Below, piece after piece: positions 32,321 through 44,760 of a stretch of 64,000 nt of DNA. A program made the position numbers and the translations under genes. A model generated the notes under the pieces. The model made no database searches. It saw only the letters and a program-made list of their open reading frames with translations, and had not been told where the DNA came from. Positions within the stretch are counted from its first letter, which is position 1; the number at the start of each line of letters is the position of its first letter. Origin of the DNA: Axinella damicornis (Eukaryota; Porifera; Demospongiae; Axinellida; Axinellidae); NCBI GenBank assembly GCA_963931865.1, contig OZ007511.1, forward strand, positions 6,404,626 through 6,468,625, given 5' to 3'.

Positions 32321-32435
32321 GCAGCTGTACACCTATACCACCATTCTATGAGTCCACTGGTCTTTGTGTGGAGATTTGTCCAGCAAATGAGTTTGGTAAC
32401 CACACCCGTCTGGACAGTGTGAAGAGCGTAACTAT
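32321..32435 (+). CDS. Cysteine-rich (furin-like repeat) exon, array unit 1
   Basis: After a good acceptor (TTTTTCCACTCAG) the frame reads SCTPIPPFYESTGLCVEICP then ANEFGNHTRL. The CVxxCPxxxFGN pattern resembles furin-like cysteine-rich repeats of extracellular receptors. A diverged copy is at 39210, in the next array unit. It is probably part of the extracellular gene family that includes the EGF blocks downstream. The region 32530-33880 between it and the EGF block shows no other exon I can support. Confidence 0.45.
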
Positions 32436-33889
32436 TAATTCTTTGAAATCCCTTGCACAGTACTATTCCAGCAGCTGCTATGGTTCTTTACCAGCAAGCC
32501 CTTCAGTAAACCAACGGCACTTATCCTAAGAAAGAGATGAAACAATGGGGCATGTATTAACTGACATATAAATATGGAAAGTGTGGAACCTACTCAATGG
32601 CCCTCAATGGTAATCAACGGTGCTTTGCCCACGGGAAGTGAAACATGTGAAGGATCCAATCCCCCTTTCTTCCCCGAAATGCCCATTACATTTAGATTGC
32701 TGGCATTACATAAGTCCAGGAGCTCTCTACCATAGTTATTGCACGCACTATCTTTAGAAGAGCGAGGAAGCTCTGAATCCACAATGTAGTCTGGGTGAAA
32801 AGCTATATGGTCATTAGAATCAAAACTTACATAGTCTGGACAGTTTACGTCACATTGATCAGTTGGGAATAGCAATTATGGCCTCAAAGTCACATGTCGA
32901 TAGGCAAGTGTAGTCCTACAGCATCATAGCATGGAAATTAGTGCTGTCAGTGATGGACTGCATGAGCACAAGTAACATCTTGGTAGACCTCTTGCTAGTT
33001 AGTTGCTCTTACCACTGAGACAATGCACAATTGCATAAGAGTATAATACATAGCTACATAAAGTAGCATTCATTCATAGTGTGCAGAGGTAGAGGCCTCA
33101 TGCAGTCTGATCCACTCTCTCTCCACTCCACGACATTTGGCACATTGATGAAGTACCGGTAACTCCACTAGTTATCTCATAATCGTTTGCTGTCAACAGT
33201 TTATCTTATCAATTAACCCTGACATGTTCATACAACAATTTACAGTTTTATGGCCAACCATACCTTAGATCTCAGAATCAAATGTTAATGCAGGTGTACA
33301 GAAGGATAATGCCATGCCATATTAGGATACTTGATATAGTGTGTACTGCAATCGTAGCTTTGGGACGACCAGTAGTCCAACAGTTACTGTGGACACGAAC
33401 TATTGGACTTACATTTGATCCTGCAGTTGGATTCTGTTTATACTGCTGCATGCCCACCGATATACATAACGTCAAAGGATAATGCCTTCCATGTTATCCA
33501 GTTGATGTGGGATATGTAATGTCATTGTTATGCATTATTGAGTAATTTGTGGATCATGTGATTTGTCCCACTTTATGCATGCTGTGTGAATAAAGATAAA
33601 GACCGTTCGACTTGTTGACTTGAATTGATCCAGCTCCCAACCGGAGCTTATGAACATTGTAGGATAGAAGCCTCATATCTAACACCCTCACTTTAGTACT
33701 GATCCCTATCATGAAGATTTTATGATTAAGTTGGTGGAGATGTGCAAGGTAAATGAGCAAAGAGGTGTAATAATTATGTAATCGGAAACAAAATGGTTAT
33801 AGGAATTAATGTGTATTGTATAATGACAGTATGTATTCTGACATCTACATTCCACCATTTGACCTACGTATACCTACCACTGTGATCCA

Positions 33890-36120
33890 CGACCATTCGG
33901 ACCATGTGGTAACTTAAGATCTGCGGACTGTAACGATGGAAACACCACATACACATGCAACTGTGTCATTGATTTCACTGGCAACACCTGTTCACAAGAC
34001 CTTGTCAGTCCATACCAACTACATCTGATGAACCTGCCTGCTTCAATGATGGTAACTGCACCAACCTCCTATTTCGCAGATTTGAGTGTACATCAGATTA
34101 TAGCGGTGATTGATGTGATATTGACATAACTCCGTGTAATCCAAATCCATGTGAGAATGGTGGAACTGTATCCAGAGTGGATTAGGCTTTACATGCAACT
34201 GTCCCCCTGGCTACACTGGCCTGAACTGCTCGACGGAAATAAATGAGTGTATGAGTGATCCATTTGACAATGGTGGGACATGTACAGACATAGTGAATGG
34301 ATTCATTTGCCAATTTCCTGTGGGCTACTCTGGGACCATGTGTGACGTGGATGAGGACTTCTGCACATCCAAGACTTGTCAGAATAATGGTTCGTGTGTA
34401 GAAGGAATGGAACAGAACCACGTGTGTATATATATTATGTGCTGAAGATTTCAGTGGACCAAACTGTACAACAGATCTACACCAACAACCTGCATGAATG
34501 GAGGAGCTTGTATTGAAGCAATGATAACATGTGACTGTCCCACTGACTTCACTGGATTAATGTGTGAAAAAGATCCTCCAAACTGTGAACCAACCACTTG
34601 TGATAATGGTTGAACATGTGTGGAAGAATACAGACCTGCAACAAGCTGTAGATTATTGTACTGATGGATTCAGTGGAACTATGTACATGTCAAATCGATC
34701 TTCTATTCTGTGAGGTGGACACATGCCTTAATGGTGGCTTGTAATGAAGGACTTGGAACTGTTACGACTTGCAATTGTGCTGCTGGTTTCACTGGTGGAA
34801 ACTGCAGTGTAGATTTAGATTTCTGTACCGAGGGCACTTGTCTCAATGGTGGGACATGTATTGAAGGATCTGGAACTACTACGACTTGCGACTGTGCTGC
34901 TGGTTTCACTGGTGTGAACTGTCAAATTGATATAGATTTCTGCACTGAGGACATTAATTGTCTTAATGGTGGGACATGTAGTGAAGGACTTGGAACTATG
35001 ACAACTTGTGATTGTACTGCTGGTTTCACTGGTGCAAACTGTTACAGTAGCATTGATATAGATATCTGTATCGAGGACACTTGTCTTAATGGCGGAACAT
35101 GTAACGAAGGACTTGGAATTGTTACGACTTGTGATTGTGCTGGATTCACTTGGGCGCACTGTAGCATTGATGCAGATTTCTGTACCAAGGACACTTGTCT
35201 TAATGGCAAGACATGTAATGAAGGACTTGGAATTGTTACGACTTGTGCATGATTGTGCTGGATTCACTTGGGCGCACTGTAGCATTGATGCAGATTTCTG
35301 TACCGAGGACACTTGTCTTAATGGTGGGACGTGACATGTAGTGAAGGATCAGGAACTGCTATGACTTGCGATTGTGCTGCTGGTGCGAACTGCATTGATT
35401 TGGATTTCTGTACCGAGGACACTTGTCTTAATGGTGGGGGGAATTTGGAACCACGACGACTTGTGATTGTGCTGCTGGTTTCACCGGTGCAAACTGCAGT
35501 GTTGATAAAGATTTCTGTACTGAGGTCACTTGTCTTATTGATTGTGGGACATGCAATGAGGAATTTGGATCCATGACGACTTGTGATTGTGCTGCTGGTT
35601 TTATTGGTACAAATTGCAGTGTAGACCTTGTAGTCTGTACAGCAAGTACTTGTCTTAATGATGGAACATGCAGTGAGGGATCTGGTATTGAGACAACATG
35701 TTACTGCAATGTTTGGTTCAGTGGCTCTTATTGTAGCATAGATTTGGACTTCTGTATGCCAGACATGTGCGAAAATGGTGGAGCATGCATTGAGGGACTA
35801 GGAAATGGAACCACCTGAAGCTGCTCTGAAGGTTTCACTGGAGTCGTACGTGAAATTGATCTTCCACTCTGTGAGACAGAAACATGTTGGAATGGTGGAA
35901 CTTGCCTCAAAGCGCCTAACCTGTGAATGCGTCTCTGGATTCAGTGGTCCATTGTGTGGGTCTGACCTCTCCTTCTGCCAGGCAGATTCCTGCTTGAATG
36001 GAGGGACATATTTGGAAGTGGTTGGAACACAGACTGGATGTGAATGCCCTCCTCACTTCACTGTGGTACACTCTCTAGATCTGAACCTTGTGAATCTTCC
36101 CTCTACTACATAGTTTGCAC
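33890..36120 (+). pseudogene. EGF-like repeat array, unit 1 (broken)
   Basis: More than fifteen EGF-like repeats follow one another with almost no intron: the first reads ADCNDGNTTYTCNCVIDFTG, later ones repeat the pattern DFCTEDTCLNGGTCxEGxG, then TTCDCAAGFTGxNC. The six cysteines and the CxxGGxC and GFxGxxC motifs are clear. The longest intact frame is 34710-35252 (four repeats). Near-identical neighbouring repeats show recent internal duplication. At least seven frame changes or stops (about 34180, 34430, 34610, 35250, 35334, 35450, 35820) break it. It is an extracellular adhesion- or receptor-type sequence; ligand unknown. Best read as a pseudogene or an indel-damaged gene. Confidence 0.75.
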
Positions 36121-36289
36121 TGCAGTGTGCCCAGATGGGTACTATGGAGATCACACGACCATTCTTCGCACACCATGTGAGTTGTAGACTATAATGTTAA
36201 TGACAATACTGCATTCATGACTTTGGGATCTGAACAGTTTTATGCTGAAGGCCATAAAACCACATAATCACCAAATTCTTTTCTTCCAG

Positions 36290-36541
36290 ATCCAGAATAC
36301 AGGATACTACAAAGCATGCAGCATCAGTTACTACAGATGACATATACACAGTGGAGAAGCTGTTGTAAAGTTTATAAACAATACCTACTTTCAAGCAATC
36401 ATTTTTCGAATCGAAACAGACAGAAACGGACTCTTTGTATTTGAGGGTGGAGAAGAGTCAGATGTGCTGATCTTTGATGCCAGTGACCCCAACTTGGATC
36501 CAGCTACAGTCCTCATCCTCGAGATTTCACTGTCACCGTAG
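36290..36541 (+). CDS. Exon downstream of EGF array, unknown module
   Basis: After the acceptor TCTTCCAG, a frame (with an early stop) encodes GEAVVKFINNTYFQAIIFRI and FVFEGGEESDVLIFDASDPN. It is beta-rich and extracellular-looking. It may be a continuation of the ectodomain, perhaps the second half of a Reeler-like domain, but this is uncertain. It ends at a TAG. Confidence 0.3.
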
Positions 36542-37084
36542 TGTCTCAAGAAGATGCAGGAATTATTTGACAGCGTGAATCAGCAGTGCAGATTACAATT
36601 ACGGGTATGTTATGCAGTTACTGAACAAAGATGTTACATATAATTTACTGGCTGTATACAACGTACAATATACAATTTCTGTCAGATCTGCATGTGCATG
36701 TAGCTATATGCGCATATGTACACATGAACTACAGATATTTAGATCATAATTATAGCTCTCGGTCGCCCTCAGTGGTCCAATATGTTACTCTCATGGTAGT
36801 AGTGTAGCAATTTTGAAGTGGCATACAACAAAACATACACACATATATAAATTTGCATGGGGAATATGCATGAATACCAACAGGTAACATGCACACTGCA
36901 CAGTAAACTCTGTGGCGACAGCTAATACAAAGCGCTTCCCTAAAATTATAGGCTAGTTGTGTCAAACAGCTAGCTAGTTGCTTGGCATTTGGGCTAGTTT
37001 GTCTTACAGTTGCAGTTTTTATCTTTAACTTGCTCACATGTATTAATGACAGTAGAGCCATGGCTGCCAGTGTGAATATTAATG

Positions 37085-37190
37085 CCTCAGGCTACACTGG
37101 AGTGATGTGTGGTGTGGATAGTCGACTTCATAAGGAACCCGACCAACCCATGCAGCATTGACCTCAATTGCAATGTCGTTGACAATGGAA
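37085..37190 (+). pseudogene. EGF tail plus Reeler-like remnant
   Basis: SGYTGVMCGVDS (end of an EGF repeat) is followed by TNPCSIDLN, which matches TNPCNIDLS in the Reeler exon at 38819. It is a short relic of the same gene family. Confidence 0.35.
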
Positions 37191-37428
37191 GTGAATGGTT
37201 TCCAGCTGCTCTCAGCCCCGCCCACACTTCCGAATTCAATGCGAGATGTGCATAGCTACCAGTATACCTGTTGCAGGTGTACAAGGCAGATAGAGCTAGG
37301 TCTGCAGAGAAGACACTAGCTATCGTTGACGGAGAGTAGAAATAGAGGCCTGCAGACTAGCTGTAGCTGTACAGAATTGCAACCAGGTAGTGGGGCGTGG
37401 CTCAATACCCATTGTGTGATCAAAGGCA

Positions 37429-37884
37429 ATATTATTATTATTATTACGAGGGGCAACCGCACTCCTGGTGCACTACTGCAGAAGGGCACACCTTTGCAGC
37501 TTGGAGCAACTATGCACTCCTGAGAGATACTAGGTTATATATACTCTGCATTGATGCTGTCCTGTGAGTCAGCCATCTATGGCTGCAGTATGAAAGGTTC
37601 CAAATTCTACGTAGCGTTTTGTTGAATGCTGTCTCAAGTAATTGGAGTTCAAGACATGCCAATCCCCACAGGGCTGCACCATAAAAAGACATGCAGAAAA
37701 ACTGAAGCAAACATGACTTCACAGCTGAGGATGTATTTGGGTTCGTGAACCTATGTGTAACGGCATAGATAGATGGTAACGGTGTAACGGGGACCATACG
37801 AGGCGCTGCGGAGCGAACTGAAACTTTGGAAAAGACTAGTGCTAGAGGCAGTGTAAACAACAACTCTAAACATAATCCACACAC
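37429..37884 (-). mobile_element. LINE 3' fragment (minus strand)
   Basis: A minus-strand frame (37510-37884) encodes the thumb region of a non-LTR reverse transcriptase: CLLQFFCMSFYGAALWGL and FNKTLRRIWNLSYCSHRWLT. It is followed by a short 3' UTR containing CCAGGAGTGCGGTTGCC and an (AAT)n tail at 37429-37446. It belongs to a different family from the two plus-strand LINEs. 5'-truncated. Confidence 0.65.
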
Positions 37885-37889
37885 ACTTG

Positions 37890-38810
37890 ATCCGAAATCT
37901 CTTAGCTATCTCAGTCCCACAGCCTTCGTAATCAAAGATTGTATTAGCTACAGCTGTTGCCGTTCGCTGTCTTTCTCCTACGTCAACATGGCTACAGCTA
38001 TTTCTTGTAGCCCCACACAAGGAAAAAATGACGATTACAATGATTGTCATTTCTACTTTTACTACTATTTTCACAACCAATGTGAAAGATTTAATGTGGT
38101 TGTGTTTCAATATTATGGTTATACAATACTACATCTTATTTGCACCTATGCTTGGTTATTAGCACCTTTTACACAACACTTTTACCTTGATTGTATAATG
38201 AGTGGATTGATAAATGCAACAGAATTACTATCTTTCACTTTGCTTTTCAATTTACAATCGTTAATTGTGTTGGGTACCTTATTGTTGTATTTGGCCGAAT
38301 GTAAAAGTAATGCAAAATAATATTATTTTGGTGAAATATACAACTGTTGTATTTGAAATTTTTTCCCTGTGCCAGTTGCTGCATTGAAAGTATTATAAAG
38401 AGTTTATATAGCTTAATTTGGTTGTCAAACAACTCTGCCATTAGCTAACCACCCTTATGGGTTCTAGCTATTACTCTTGGGCCAGCTGGCTGACATGTCA
38501 GGTGACATAAATTTTAGTTCTCTCAGCTGCTTCCTGGTAATTACAAGGAAGCAGTTGAAAGAACTAGAATTCATAGTTGCATGAAACAATGGTATAATTA
38601 TTATTCGCAACGTTAACAATGCCCTGTAAGTTAAGTCTACAGGGGGGTCAATAATGATACCTGTCATGGAATATGAAACTTACTATGTACTTAACTAATA
38701 GTGTTAATCAAAATAGATATGTACTCCATGCAGTTCTACCTGTCATTTTCCACCAATATCCTACTGCATTGTGACTTTATGATAATGAATTCCCTCTAAT
38801 AGTAGCTACT
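37890..38810. other. No supported gene
   Basis: A 164-codon plus frame (37826-38320) overlaps the LINE fragment at its start and reads into hydrophobic, aromatic-rich sequence. It has no recognised domain and is AT-driven. Confidence 0.25.
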
Positions 38811-38818
38811 AGGTGTAG

Positions 38819-39027
38819 GTGCAGACCACATTCAAACATGGAGCCCTGGTGGCTGTAGTGTTTCTGCTAGTCTCTACTGTGGTTCCCATCATTTCCCATC
38901 CCACCGGCGCCCCCTTGGAAGCTTGCTTGACTGTTACTCCCAACCACGTGCACCCTGCCACAGCGCAGACCTCAACCAACCCATGCAACATTGACCTCAG
39001 TGTCTTTGACGATCGGAGTGGAAGCTT
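38819..39027 (+). CDS. Signal peptide plus start of a Reeler domain, unit 2
   Basis: The frame encodes a hydrophobic leader (ALVAVVFLLVSTVVPIISH) and then PTGAPLEACLTVTPNHVH, AQTSTNPCNIDLSVFDDRSG. The GAPxxAC...PxH...Q...P order is the start of a Reeler domain, found in secreted and membrane extracellular proteins. A donor (CTTCAG/GTACCT) follows. The obvious ATG at about 38838 is out of frame with the leader by one base, another small indel or an upstream start exon. It heads the second unit of the EGF gene array. Confidence 0.5.
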
Positions 39028-39209
39028 CAGGTACCTATACCAGGGATATGAGGACGTACCGATATCGATGTGAGTTTTGCAAGCCTATCAATAATAATGC
39101 ATGACTTGTAGCTATGGTTGTGAAGACTGCTGTGGAACAAAATCAATCTTTTATTCAACAACAGAAACATAATCATTGGTCTTGATCCCACTATACTTTT
39201 TCCACTCAG

Positions 39210-39316
39210 GCAACTGTACTTCACCACCATTCTATGAGTCCCACTGTTGTTTGTGTGGAGACTTGTCCAATAAATGAGTTTGGGAACCACACCTCCAGAC
39301 AGTGTGAACCATGACA
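39210..39316 (+). pseudogene. Furin-like repeat exon, unit 2 (frameshifted)
   Basis: Copy of the exon at 32321 with the same acceptor (TTTTTCCACTCAG). One extra base after PPFYES breaks the CVxxCP part. Confidence 0.5.
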
Positions 39317-39899
39317 GTGGAAGGTACAAAATTAATAGTGTGGTAACTTACAACTATTACTTGGCTCATTTTCTGCTTGGCAGTAAACTTCCAGTTTGTA
39401 CCCATGAGGCAATTCCTTGCTCATGTGTACCCTGGACTTATTGATGGTACATTAGTTTATTAATTGTCACTGCAAATCTGTGATGTTTTTTGGGCCCCTT
39501 TGTTTAGCGTACACCATGCAACACTGTAAAACACTAAGGGATTCAATGGACTCCAGATGCAAACATTGCCTGCACTAACCGAGTCCTCTGCTGGAATAAT
39601 GACTTCATATTTCAGACATCCCAGACCAGTCAACAAGGGAGTAGCTACTCTTTTCCAACACTCATTGACTTCCACACCTGTGTCTTTGTTCAGGGTTTGC
39701 ATTGCTGAATTCTTTCACCAGGAATATTAGAATGGTAGCTACCTGTGGTATTTTCCCACAGACAAGTGGTTTCCCACTCGTACTGGATGTGCATTCACTC
39801 CTTATCATATTATGTTGCCCCTATTTTTATAGTACAACCTTCCATACTGTGTGTGCTATCTTTCTGTATAGCTAATGTTCACTTGACCCTGTCCTCTAG

Positions 39900-40344
39900 A
39901 TGCTGATGGTATCCCTGAATGCTACTACATATGTTGCTGAGATCGTAGCTGACACACCATTTGGAACACCTGTACTTACCTCAGCGCTGTGATTGATTGG
40001 TCAGCCTTCATTGAACCATTTGTTTTCCAGACCTTTGTTCAGAATGACCTCATAGAACGTACATTCAAGTTTCCAAATGGACGGAATGATGTACAGTATT
40101 TTGCTCCTACCCCTGATCCCATCAACAACACCATTACCATTGTAAGTCAGATTGTGTACTCTGATGACCCCCGGAACTCGCCACCAGGATCAACTCCACC
40201 CTTGCTGCCAGAAACATTTGAGATGTACATAGCTAGATCTATTTTGTAGTATACATTTTGATAATGGTACCCACCCATGCATTAATGCACCACTTCGTGA
40301 GGAAAGAAGTGTGATGGCATTTGTGACAGTGAACCCTCCTCCTG
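39900..40344 (+). CDS. Array-specific extracellular module, unit 2
   Basis: Exon from acceptor CCTCTAG to donor CCTCCTG/GTGAGT. It encodes SLNATTYVAEIVADTPFGTP, then after a one-base gap SAFIEPFVFQTFVQND, FKFPNGRNDVQYFAPTPDPI and VSQIVYSDDP. Most of it recurs at 42742-43204. The YVAEIxADTPFGTxVLxxSAV part has a cadherin-like flavour, but calcium-binding motifs are not evident, so I leave it unnamed. It precedes EGF repeats in both copies. Confidence 0.45.
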
Positions 40345-40667
40345 GTGAGTACTTGGGATCCTCTTGCCTCTGCACTGTTAATCATATCATCTCCACTGGG
40401 AATATGCTGCTGATTAAGAGTAAATCAGACGTAATGATAGGAAAGAGACTACTTAGAACAGAAAAAGAAGTCAGGAGTATGACATATCATTCAATGCTTC
40501 CAAGTGACACACAAGTGACCTTCCAAACCTCAGGTACGTGCTTTATATTAGTTTGAAGATGCATACAAGTGAATGTGGTAATGACCTTGGGTTAAACATC
40601 TTGTGAATCACTTAGTATTTCGCGTGCATCTAGCATAATTATGCCTATTTTGAATATCCATTCTGTA

Positions 40668-41105
40668 GGTCCTTGTCAACCTGATCATTGCTTGAATGGA
40701 ACAACCTGCAATGCACAGAGCACAACCTCATATACCTGCACCTGTCCACCTGGCTTCACAGGCAACAACTGTCAGATGCAAACTGATGATTGTGTGGGAG
40801 TGAACTGTGGGAATGGGACGTGTGTTGATGGCATTGAATCCTTTCATTGCGTGTGCAGTCCCAGGTTCACAGGCATGTCTTGTGGCACTAACATTAATGA
40901 GTGCGAAACAATAGACAATTTTCCGCTGACGTCACGTGTATGCGAAGTTCGGTTATTATTCCGCGGATCCCGCTTTGGGGGGGCAGCGACGTATACTTAA
41001 TGTATTGCGTTCAATGTGTGAATGGTACTTGGTCAATGCAATTGAGTGTGATTGTTATCCTGGCTGGACTGGTGCACGCTGTGAGATAGATATAGACCAC
41101 TGTGA
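40668..41105 (+). pseudogene. EGF-like repeats, unit 2 first block
   Basis: After acceptor TTCTGTAG: CQPDHCLNGTTCNAQS, YTCTCPPGFTGNNCQ, CVGVNCGNGTCVDGIE, CVCSPRFTGMSCG, NECE. After an insertion of about 100 bp (40921-41020, absent from unit 3) the array resumes as IECDCYPGWTGARCEIDIDH. A (TA)n run follows at about 41108. Confidence 0.7.
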
Positions 41106-41199
41106 ACTATATATTATATATATATATATACGCTAGCTCAGATTTGACTGCCCTGCTGCACGATTAGTTGCCTCGCTGCCATGCGATGCCACAGGATCT

Positions 41200-42345
41200 G
41201 TAGGCTGCAACGATGGAAACACTACATGCAATTGTATCATCGGTTTCGCTGGCTACAACTGTTCACAAGACATTATGTGGCCTCAGTGCTACAACTGGTG
41301 AACCTGCCTGCTTCAATGATGGTAGCTAACTGCACCAACCTCCTGGGCATATTTGAGTGTGACAGTGCACACTGGATTATAGCGGTGATCGATGTGAACC
41401 AACATAGCTAACTCCATGTGATCCAAATCCATGTGAGAATGGTATCACCTGTAACCAGACAGGGATATCCGATTTTCTATGCAACTGTCCTCCTGACTAC
41501 ACTGGCCTAAACTGCTCCACGGAAATAAATGAGTGATCCATGTGACAATGGTGGGACATGTACAGACACGCTGAATGGTCAGAGCTAGTGGATTCATTTG
41601 CCAGTGTCCTGAGGACTACTCCAGGGCCATGTGTGATGTGGATGAGGACTTCTGCACATCCGAGACTTGTCAGAATGATGGTAGTTACATGCGTAGAAGG
41701 GAATGGAACAGAAACTGCGTGTGTATGTGTGCTGAAGGTTTTAGTGGACCTAACTGTACAACAGATCTCAGCTTCTGTACACCAACAAGTTCCAAGGGCG
41801 GCGGAAGCACGGGGGCTACGGGGCTGTAGCCCCCTTCAAGAGCTCGAGAAGGGGGGCTTAGCCCCCCTTCCCAACAAAACGTACACTGCCTATACTAAGG
41901 TAGTTCTCTGATCTATCAACCTTTCAAGACTTACTTCTAGAAATCAGTACAAGCCAATAGCTAGTTGCTTACTGCTTGGCTCCTTGTAGCGGGACATCGA
42001 CGCGACATCTACTAACAGTCAAGAGAGAAAAGGGTTATTTTGTATCGTGGTTATTGCTAAACTGAAGAACGCGATCGCGATGCAATACCCATACGATCGA
42101 GGCCCAAGGTAACTAGGTGGGCCGCCAGAAGAAAACTCTGACCTGACTGGTCTCCCAGGGACGAAGGTGCCACGAGAGCCCATCCTGGTAACTGAGAAAT
42201 GAAGGCGAAAATTTTTTACTGCCAACAACCTGCATGAATGGAGGAACTTAATTGTAGTGAAGGAATGGGAGCAACGATAACATGTGACAGTCCTACTGGC
42301 TTCACTGGGATGATGTGTGAAACAAACCCTCCAGAGAGCATTACA
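41200..42345 (+). pseudogene. EGF-like repeats, unit 2 second block, interrupted by an insertion
   Basis: Decayed EGF repeats with many stops: GCNDGNTTCNCIIGFAGYNC, DEDFCTSETCQNDGSYM, CAEGFSGPNCTTDLSFC. At 41789 the repeat is split by a 433-bp insertion and continues at 42229 with TCMNGG. It matches unit 3 (44180-44640) closely outside the insertion. Confidence 0.65.
41789..42221. mobile_element. 433-bp insertion in an EGF repeat with 7-bp target duplication
   Basis: CCAACAA stands at both borders (41782-41788 and 42222-42228), and the paralogous unit 3 reads straight through CCAACAACCTGCATG. The insert has a GC-rich palindrome near its left end (GGGGGCTACGGGGCTGTAGC and AGGGGGGCTTAGCCCCCC) and no terminal inverted repeats or coding sequence. 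It may be a SINE-like or unclassified element. Confidence 0.7.
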
Positions 42346-42741
42346 CACTGTAGCTACCATGGTTGATAGCTACATTTGGTCAGCCAATACACAGTGGGCA
42401 GACAGCATAACCGTTAGTTGCCTCGCTTCTTTTTGGCGATGAAACGCTCAACCGTCGATCATTCCTTGCACTGGATTTGCTTTACACTACTGTATAACAT
42501 GCTGCTGTCCACTGACCAAAGCATCCATGTACACATCTCTCCAGTATAGCTAACCGCAAGACATGCCTTGCATGTGTGATGTAGTTGTAACTGTGCCATT
42601 CTTATGAAACTAGTAAGCTACAAATATCTTATCGTGATTCAAGTCATACCAAAGGTTTTTGTATATCATATTAAACCACTTGATGTCATTAGCTAAATGG
42701 TTAATGCTTCGATGTGTATTAGCTATGACACTGTCCTCTAG
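42346..42741. other. No supported gene
   Basis: Spacer between array units 2 and 3. Nothing recognised. Confidence 0.3.
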
Positions 42742-43204
42742 ATCCTGCTGATTACATGATATCCCTGAATGCCACTACATACGTTGCTGAGATCACAGCT
42801 GACACACCATTTGGAACAACTGTGCTGTATCTCAGTGCTGTGATCAATGGGTCAGCCTTCGCTGTATATACCATTTGTTTTACTCACCAGGTGAGTAAAA
42901 CAAATGGCCTGGGTTGATAATTTGCTAATGTAGAATGTGTATTCAAGTTTTCTAGTGGAAGGACTGATGAACAGTATTTTGGTCTTACCCCTGATCCCAT
43001 CACCAACACCATCACCATTGTAAGTCAGATTGTGTATGCTGATGACCCCCAGAACACACCACCAGGAATACGTTCACCCACACTGCCAACAACATTTGGG
43101 ATGACCATGCATTAATTTGGTTGGATTTGATAGCGCAGCCAACACGCCAATTACTGTGGACAGGAGTGTGAGAGCATTTGTGACAGTGAACCCACCTCCT
43201 CCTG
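42742..43204 (+). pseudogene. Array-specific extracellular module, unit 3 (broken copy of 39900)
   Basis: Same splice borders as 39900-40344. Reads SLNATTYVAEITADTPFGTT and LSAVINGSAF, then loses frame after a short duplicated GGTGAGTAAAACAAATGG segment. Confidence 0.55.
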
Positions 43205-43488
43205 GTGAGTACCTAGGATGCTCTTGCTTCTGCATGTGATTGGGGATGAAAGTTAGATCGTGAATTCCGTCCTGTGTATGCAGGTGTACACATAATCCGA
43301 GTCTCATTAAGGATATGTCTTCCATGTTAAGGGTTATCAATTGATGGTGGAATAGATCGTTTAACGGTTATCCTCATTGTATTCAGCTCCCTCCATTAGT
43401 GAAGATGTTGTTAGCTGAGCTGTGTGCATTGTAAATGAGCAGATTAAAGTGGTGTAATGATTGGTGTAATAATTGTGAGTAGACAGGC

Positions 43489-43589
43489 TACAAGAGTTCC
43501 CAGGCCTCCACACCCAGCTTTTGTTGCTTGCAGTACAAAAAGAACTAGCTACCAAAAAAGCTGGGCGTGGAGGCCTGGGAACGAGTCTA
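43489..43589. mobile_element. 101-bp inverted-repeat MITE, TAGCCTCG family
   Basis: GTTCCCAGGCCTCCACACCC and GGCGTGGAGGCCTGGGAAC with GAGTCTA at the right end; the left end is disturbed and no target duplication is clear. The arm CACACCCAGCTTTTGT is shared with the copy at 52361. Confidence 0.6.
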
Positions 43590-43654
43590 GGTATTCTTAC
43601 CTCCAAGCTATTATAAAAGAACCAATGTGTAATAGTACTTTGAATATTCTGTAG

Positions 43655-44760
43655 CTCCTTGAGATCCTGATCCTTGTATGAATGGAGCAACCTGCAAACA
43701 ACCTCCTATACCTGCACCTGTCCACCAGACGTCACAGGCAACAACTGTTAGATGCAATTGCAAATAATTATTGATGATTATGAGGGAGTTACTGTGGGAA
43801 TGGGACGTGTTAAATCATATCAGTGCATGTGTAGTCCCGGCATGTCTTGTGGCACTAACATGAATGAGTGTGAAGTGATTGGATGTGTGAATGGTACTTG
43901 ACTTGAACAATGCGATTGAGTGTGATTGTTATCCTGGCTACACATGCCACTGTAGCTGTTCACATGACAATAATGAATGTGAGTCCATACCTGCTACAAT
44001 GTCAACTGGTGAACCTGCCTGCTTCAATGATGGTAACTGCACCATGCAACCTCCTATTTGGCAGATTTGAGTGCGATTGTCCATCAGATTATAGTGGTGA
44101 TTGATGTGAAAATGACATAACTCCATGGGATCCAAATCCGTGTGAGAATGGTGGAACCTGCATGTATCCAGAATGGGATATCCAATTTCACATGCAACTG
44201 TCCCCCTGGCTACACTGGCCTAATTAAACTGCTCCACGGAAATAAATGTGTGTATGAGTGATCCATGTGACAATGGTGGGACATGCAGAGACATAGTGAA
44301 TGCATTCATTTGCCAGTGTCCTATGGGCTCTTCCGGGACCATGTGTGATGTGGATGAGGACTTCTGCACATCTGAGACTTGTCAGAATGATGGTACATGC
44401 GTAGAAGGGAATGGAACAGGAACCATGTGTGTATGTGTGCTGAAGGTTTCAGTGCATGGACCTAACTGTACAACAGATCTTAGCTTCTGTACACCAACAA
44501 CCTGCATGAATGGAGGAACTTGTAGTGAAGGAACAGGTCCTGGAGCAATGATAAAATGTGACTGTCTCACTGGCTTCACTGGAAGAATGTGTGAAACGGA
44601 CCCTCCAGACTGTGAACCAACCACTTGTGATAATGGTGGAAGAATATGGACCTGCAACAAGCTGTAATTGTGCTGACGGATTCAATGGGACAACATGTCA
44701 AATTGATCTTCCATTCTGTGAGGTGGACACATGCACGCCGGTTGCATAGATCATGTAATG
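43655..44760 (+). pseudogene. EGF-like repeats, unit 3 (broken)
   Basis: Starts after acceptor TTCTGTAG like unit 2. The best-preserved part is 44248-44640: CMSDPCDNGGTCRDIVNAFI, CQCPMGSSGTMCDVDEDFC, TCQNDGTCVEGNG, TPTTCMNGGTCSEGTG, KCDCLTGFTGRMCE. Repeated frameshifts flank it (about 43700, 43910, 44090, 44230, 44440, 44645). It ends in GLGT-type sequence that decays at about 44800. Confidence 0.7.

Noticed and set aside
37826..38320. 164-codon frame with hydrophobic stretches
   Set aside because: Its start overlaps the antisense LINE fragment and the rest is AT-rich with Tyr/Phe/Leu bias expected by chance.
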